Shown here: positions 59,301 through 64,000 of the stretch, piece after piece
Position numbering within the stretch: the stretch's first letter is position 1
Layout of the letters: every line of letters begins with the position of its first letter
DNA from: Branchiostoma floridae
Taxonomy: Eukaryota > Chordata > Leptocardii > Amphioxiformes > Branchiostomatidae
Direction of reading: 5' to 3'
NCBI RefSeq assembly: GCF_000003815.2
Contig: NC_049980.1
Location: 12,025,912-12,089,911 of the forward strand
Length of the DNA: 64,000 nucleotides
The notes under the pieces: generated by a model
Seen by the model: the letters and a program-made list of their open reading frames with translations, nothing else
What the model was told of the DNA's origin: nothing
The model's database searches: none
Program-made: the position numbers and the translations under genes

Positions 59301-61953
59301 AAGTGCACTTCCCCATAAATATGGGAGTTCAAAGTGAACATGGACAGATGGAGGGGTCAGAGGTTATATGTTGGGAATGTGGTGATTACAAATGGTAGAT
59401 GTGCAAGGTCACCTGGTGAAGGTCAGAATATCTGTTGTAAGAACTTGACATGTCTTTCCATACAGAGAAGATTTTATGCTATTCTTCCAACAACCATATT
59501 CAACCCTCTTTATTGCAGGTTGAAATTGTCTTGATTTCTTCTCTATATTCACCAAACAAGAGTTTAGTTGGCATGTATTATAAGTATATGAAAATATTGC
59601 AATGCTAGATTTTGTAAAACTAAAAGAGAACCAAATGTTGCAAGAATAGGTGTTTAACACTTAGAATACACCAGGTTTTGACATCTGCTTAAACTTTGAT
59701 ACTAAATAGCAATGCCTTAAGTCGAAAGGAGAAATTAGTGCTTGTTATTTAAATGTGTTAAAAGCTTCATCCCATAAATGTGCTTACACAACTCAAGCCT
59801 GATCCCACGTCCCTCCTTTCAATTTCCTTAGCAGGTACAAGTTATCCACCTTACATCAACTCCTCCTCCCCTCCAGCTGTGCCATGTGAGACAAATGGTC
59901 CAATACACATACATGTACTTTGTGCTCAAATGTGATCTTCGTTTCAACTGTCACCTTACACTGTTGTAGGGACTTTGTCTTTATTTGAAGATTCAAGTAG
60001 GCTAAACTGCTACTAAGTAAGCATGAAGTATGCGGTAGGGTATTATAAGACCCCTAGTTGATTCAATCACCAAGGTAAAGCAAGAGTAAGGAGAGAATTA
60101 CTGTTCCAAAGGTAAGATATCTAGATGTGTACACAACTTCGTGAAAGATCTTAATCATCCTGCTGAGGACAATATGAATGAGCTCATAACTCATATGGGG
60201 GCAGTCATATAGATAGACTTCTATCTACATGTTTTAATGTGTCTAGGAGGGCATCTTAATCTATCATGTGGGAGAGATATTATACACTTGGGGTAATACA
60301 TCTGCATGTTACAGATAGCCTAATTAGGAGCATGATAGTTTGTCCACTTGGCCAAAACATCTGCAGACAAAATGTGCCATTCTGGTAATGCAAAAGCATT
60401 GAACTGGCAAATACATGACAAGACATCTTGGCTTCTTGTACTTAAATGCAGAACACAAAATATCACAACTCACAAAGTATGGTACGAAACTTTTCATTAA
60501 ACCAAGCTAGACAAGCCATAATAAAAAAAGCCATCCTCCTTACCCACTGATCTAATACCTTTTTGACCCCATCAAAGTCCATGGAATATTTCCTGACCTT
60601 CCTCAGAGATGAGCCTGCAGGAATCAGTGGGATATTGAGGCAATCTAACTACAGTACTGTCAGTGACACCTTGTGAGATGAAGTAGAGCAGGCGATGATG
60701 GCCATTTCTTGGATCGCCGACCAAGCAGAATTACTGCAAATGAGCAGCAATAAATCCCCTGCACTAGGTGCTGTGGGAACATGGTAAAAATAGAAGCCCT
60801 ATTTTTTGAATGACTGGGTACATGTAAGCAGCTAAAATCAGAAGTCAGAGGTTTCTCTAGACATCAAAAGGTTCCAGTGCCTGCTAATACACCTGCCTCC
60901 CGCTACGCTCAAGAGACTACATTGTGATGTAAAGTGATTTCTCATGCTATAGACTTAGACATTGTTGTCTTACTTGCATATGGAGAAAGACTGGTGTACA
61001 CACATAACATCAGGGAAAATTGCTCACACATCAATCATTCAATGAAACTGCTGATACCTTCCTTTTTCCTTTGACAAGAAAATTGAATTTTTCAAAACCT
61101 GATTGTAGAAGAAGCCTGACGTTTTCAAAACCTGATTATGAAATCACCTGTTTCAGCATATTCTTAAGCTCCTGTTGCTTACTTTGCCCTCTCAGACCAT
61201 GTTGGTGCTTATGAGGACAATCCATCACCGAGGTGCGACCATCATGGTGCAATACAGTGTTCCTACACGGGTCACCAGGCACAGGCCAGGGGTCACCGTA
61301 CAGAGGTCATGCAAAAACCTGCCCACCATTGTTACAAGGCATTCTACAAGTGGCTGCGATTTACAGTTTCAGCACCCACTGTCAAGCCACAGGGACATTA
61401 CTATTGATTTTTCTGGCCCAGTTCTTGATGATGGAGTATAATCAATGTATTGAGCTGAAACCATAGGGCTTTCCTGGCCTAGTTAGATAACCATGGCTTC
61501 TGTAATACTGATATACCAGTATTCCAAAACAACTGTTCAGCTTGATATTGGTGAATGAAAATTATGATGGCATATACATATTTGGAATAACACTCAGGCA
61601 ACAAAAACTAACTTATCCTAAGATATCCTTTATGTATGATAAGACAATACAAGCATGAAGATGTATATATCAAGTTTTCTTCTGAGCCTCAGTGAGTGGT
61701 TGTCTAGAATGTAGGGTCTAAAAGACACATATCCATTTATCATTTACCTGTCAGACAGCTGAAGCAGTGTCTTTACTGCACTAGAGGGTCCCAGTCCACA
61801 AATTAGGTCTAATGCCAGCTAGAGATTTCCTCTTCACCTCACAAAAACAACTACTGCACAGTTGTTTCTTACCAATTACAACAGTCACCTTCAGTAGTCA
61901 GCAGGGTACCAGCAAATACGAAAATGACTTCAATATGGGTACGCTCAACTTTG
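50302..61953. other. Non-coding: probable 5' intron of HS3ST or intergenic
   Basis: About 11.6 kb in which I recognise no protein family, tRNA or rRNA on either strand. The longest open frames (for example 53783-54223 and 55055-55444 on -) lack domain-like or conserved features. Minor features are a 10-G run near 53483 and a small perfect hairpin at 54541-54574 (CAAGGAGGTTA paired with TAACCTCCTTG). Because the HS3ST exon has an upstream acceptor, much of this is likely its first intron. Confidence 0.5.
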
Positions 61954-62278
61954 NNNNNNNNNNNNNNNNNNNNNNNNNNNNNNNNNNNNNNNNNNNNNNN
62001 NNNNNNNNNNNNNNNNNNNNNNNNNNNNNNNNNNNNNNNNNNNNNNNNNNNNNNNNNNNNNNNNNNNNNNNNNNNNNNNNNNNNNNNNNNNNNNNNNNNN
62101 NNNNNNNNNNNNNNNNNNNNNNNNNNNNNNNNNNNNNNNNNNNNNNNNNNNNNNNNNNNNNNNNNNNNNNNNNNNNNNNNNNNNNNNNNNNNNNNNNNNN
62201 NNNNNNNNNNNNNNNNNNNNNNNNNNNNNNNNNNNNNNNNNNNNNNNNNNNNNNNNNNNNNNNNNNNNNNNNNNNNNN
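61954..62278. other. Assembly gap (325 N) with duplicated edges
   Basis: The 19 bases before the gap (61935-61953) are identical to the 19 bases after it (62279-62297, ATGGGTACGCTCAACTTTG). Either the two contigs overlap and the gap is artificial, or a tandem duplication with a unit of about 344 bp stopped the assembly. Confidence 0.97.
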
Positions 62279-62602
62279 ATGGGTACGCTCAACTTTGGTG
62301 ACCTTTAGTTATTTCTGTTTCCCTCAAGGTGACTAACATCTTTTCTGGAGAGGAAACAATAGACTAGTATAGAGCTTTCCAAGGACAAGAAAGGAAGAAA
62401 GTGAGTAAAGGAATGAGTATGGAAGACAGGATATGACTTGTGAAATTGCTAATGAAGAGAACATATATGTTCAGTACCCATCTCAAAACACTATTGGCAA
62501 GATACAATAAATGATCACAACAAACCCATCTAAATACACAAAAAAATGACTTTACAAAAACTGGCACAGCTCAGTCTTACTGTGCCCTTCCTACCAATTA
62601 GA

Positions 62603-62840
62603 TACCCTGGAAGCCAAACCTTTTAGTCAGGACCGGCCAAGAATTTGTCAGGACCGGCCAAGAATTTGTTCGGTAGGTTTTCCCGAGAACCTTAGATAAG
62701 AGCACCGGCCTGGCAAGGCTGGCAAACTCTCACCCTGCATGACACAATGCATGTGCTTATCTAAGGTCCTCCGAAAAACCTGCCTTGGCTGCTGAACAAA
62801 TTCTCTGCCAGTCTTGGCTAAACGTCTGGCTTCCAGGGTA
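62603..62840. mobile_element. Foldback (MITE-like) element, about 238 bp
   Basis: The ends are perfect 14-bp inverted repeats (TACCCTGGAAGCCA and TGGCTTCCAGGGTA). Further inside, the arms still pair (AGAATTTGTTCGGTAGGTTTT with the reverse complement of AAAAACCTGCCTTGGCTG-type text, and ACCTTAGATAAG with CTTATCTAAGGT). A 21-bp unit (CAGGACCGGCCAAGAATTTG plus T) is tandemly duplicated in the left arm. Flanks CCAATTAGA and CCAATATGA are similar and may be a decayed 8-9 bp target duplication. Confidence 0.75.
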
Positions 62841-63389
62841 CCAATATGATAAATGACGACAGTAAGAAAATGACAGAAAAGGAGGCAGTTAATTGGCAAA
62901 GGAGAGAGCCTTGCATTTTCCCATACATACACCTACAAATAGATAAACCACCATGCAGACATACCTCTTTAATATGCAGATTCTGTCGGCTTTCCTTAAA
63001 GGTTAGAGCATGCAGACTAATTTCCTTGGTTTCAAAACATGTTTGACTTGAAAGGAAGTGAGGAAAACAACATAGGCACAACATTACCCCAGGCAGTTGA
63101 ACACAATAGTTTTAGAGAGTTGAAATATTTCAGAAATTTCTTTTCATGGTCCAGTTTTCTACAGGATGGCTATACTTCACATGCTTCTGGTTGAGAATCT
63201 ATGTCAATCTACACTTATGACCTTGCTTATCAAGTTACTGCTGAAGGGAATGCATCCTACCTTGACCTGGCACTGAAAATCCTGTCCATTGGTACACACT
63301 GTTACTTTTCTTTACTTTTCACAGTCACCTCAGGGTATCCGTGTATTTCCCATTAAAACATCCACCATCTATCAAGAAAGAACTAATGA
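62841..63389. other. Non-coding DNA
   Basis: AT-rich, CpG-poor and without recognisable exon, repeat or RNA gene. Confidence 0.4.
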
Positions 63390-64000
63390 GGGTGTACGTA
63401 GCCGTATTGACTTCTTACGGTAGATCTCAAAGAAAACGGTATAGTAAAGCCGCGATGCGTTATATCAGCCTAAAAATGGTTCCCCGTTCTTGGAAGGGGT
63501 TGATAAGTCACGAGGAACTATTTTTGAAAGCTAGACCGCAGTTAGAAGTCATGTAATTACGCCTGAAAGTTGACCAATTTTCAGGGTTTCAGTGGTGCGT
63601 TTCGCTATTGTTTTCGGGACGAGTTACGCACTGCATGGGGTTTTCCGATATACCGGGTTATAGGATAAGGATCAACTGCTTCCGGGTCAACAATACTTAT
63701 AGTGTAGTGTTGTTGCACTATCACCTGGCAGTAACTTTAACACACTTAATGGATTACTGTACTCTTGAGGTTGTTTTTACATACCAGACTACAATGTAGA
63801 GGCTTTTCGTTATGGGGGAGGTTTATACGGAATACGGATAGACCGGTGCCATACTACAGGTTTGTAAAAAAAGTGACAGCCTGTGCCAATGTCGAAGCTT
63901 TCCCGGCTATCAAGGCAAGTTTATACGGATGGAACAGACTTTCTACAATAAAGATTAGCACAGTTCTTGTCCTGTCGAGATTTTACGTTACTAAGGGAGT
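63390..64000. promoter_or_regulatory. CpG-rich segment at right edge, possible promoter
   Basis: CpG density rises sharply here (roughly 35 CpG in 600 bp by eye, for example GCCGCGATGCG, TGCGTTTCGC, TTTTCGGGACGAG) compared with only a few in the preceding 500 bp. No coding exon is recognised. It could be the 5' regulatory region or first exon of the - strand HS3ST gene or of a neighbour, or an unrecognised CpG-rich repeat. Confidence 0.3.

Overview
The window is intron-rich animal DNA. It carries most of one large laminin alpha-chain gene on the + strand (1184-43879) and one heparan sulfate 3-O-sulfotransferase gene on the - strand (coding 49106-50282). The two genes lie tail to tail. My best guess for the organism is an invertebrate deuterostome, most likely a cephalochordate (amphioxus). 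The reasons are laminin alpha-5/alpha-3-like architecture, an HS3ST5-like enzyme, many phase-consistent GT-AG introns and intronic minisatellites. The sequence alone does not prove this. Three runs of N (29763-29862, 49446-49726, 61954-62278) mark assembly gaps.

Laminin gene: I traced 61 coding exons by splice sites, reading phase and similarity to the vertebrate laminin alpha-5 chain. They join into one open frame of 8595 bases (2864 residues plus stop), and the phases agree at every junction. The start of the gene lies left of the window. The order is L4b-like region (1184-6059), laminin EGF-like (LE) modules (6247-8232), laminin IV type A domain (8649-11073), more LE modules (11522-14391), coiled coil (20010-29727), LG1 (30735-32803), LG2 (33448-35584), LG3 (35924 to about 40220), a Thr/Pro-rich linker (40144-40463), then LG4 and LG5 (40631-43879). 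A 3' UTR with AATAAA at 44986 follows.

The most interesting feature is inside the 5.6-kb intron between the last LE exon and the first coiled-coil exon. An exon at 16609-16702 encodes a textbook signal peptide, has a strong donor, and is in exactly the phase needed to splice to the coiled-coil exon at 20010. It predicts a secreted short laminin alpha (1741 residues) with no short arm, the logic used by vertebrate LAMA3A and LAMA4. Second, at least 14 copies of a motif matching the vertebrate RE1/NRSE site (left half TTCAGCACC, right half GGACAG) lie in at least five introns, mostly in local tandem arrays whose flanks differ between introns. Third, one coiled-coil exon (26987-27235) encodes an acidic run followed by a basic run, unlike known laminin alpha chains. 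Several in-frame microexons or cassette exons are also supported.

Right part: the HS3ST gene has one visible coding exon, interrupted by a 281-N gap, and a 5' splice acceptor showing that an untranslated exon lies further right. From 50302 to 64000 I recognise no coding gene. That stretch holds probable 5' intron or intergenic DNA, a foldback element (62603-62840), an assembly gap with duplicated edges, and a CpG-rich segment at the right end. Transposon-like pieces elsewhere are a pogo/Tigger-like element (278-1143) with a diverged relative (26219-26358), and a hAT-like MITE with an 8-bp target duplication (48567-48680) with a partial relative (15118-15199).
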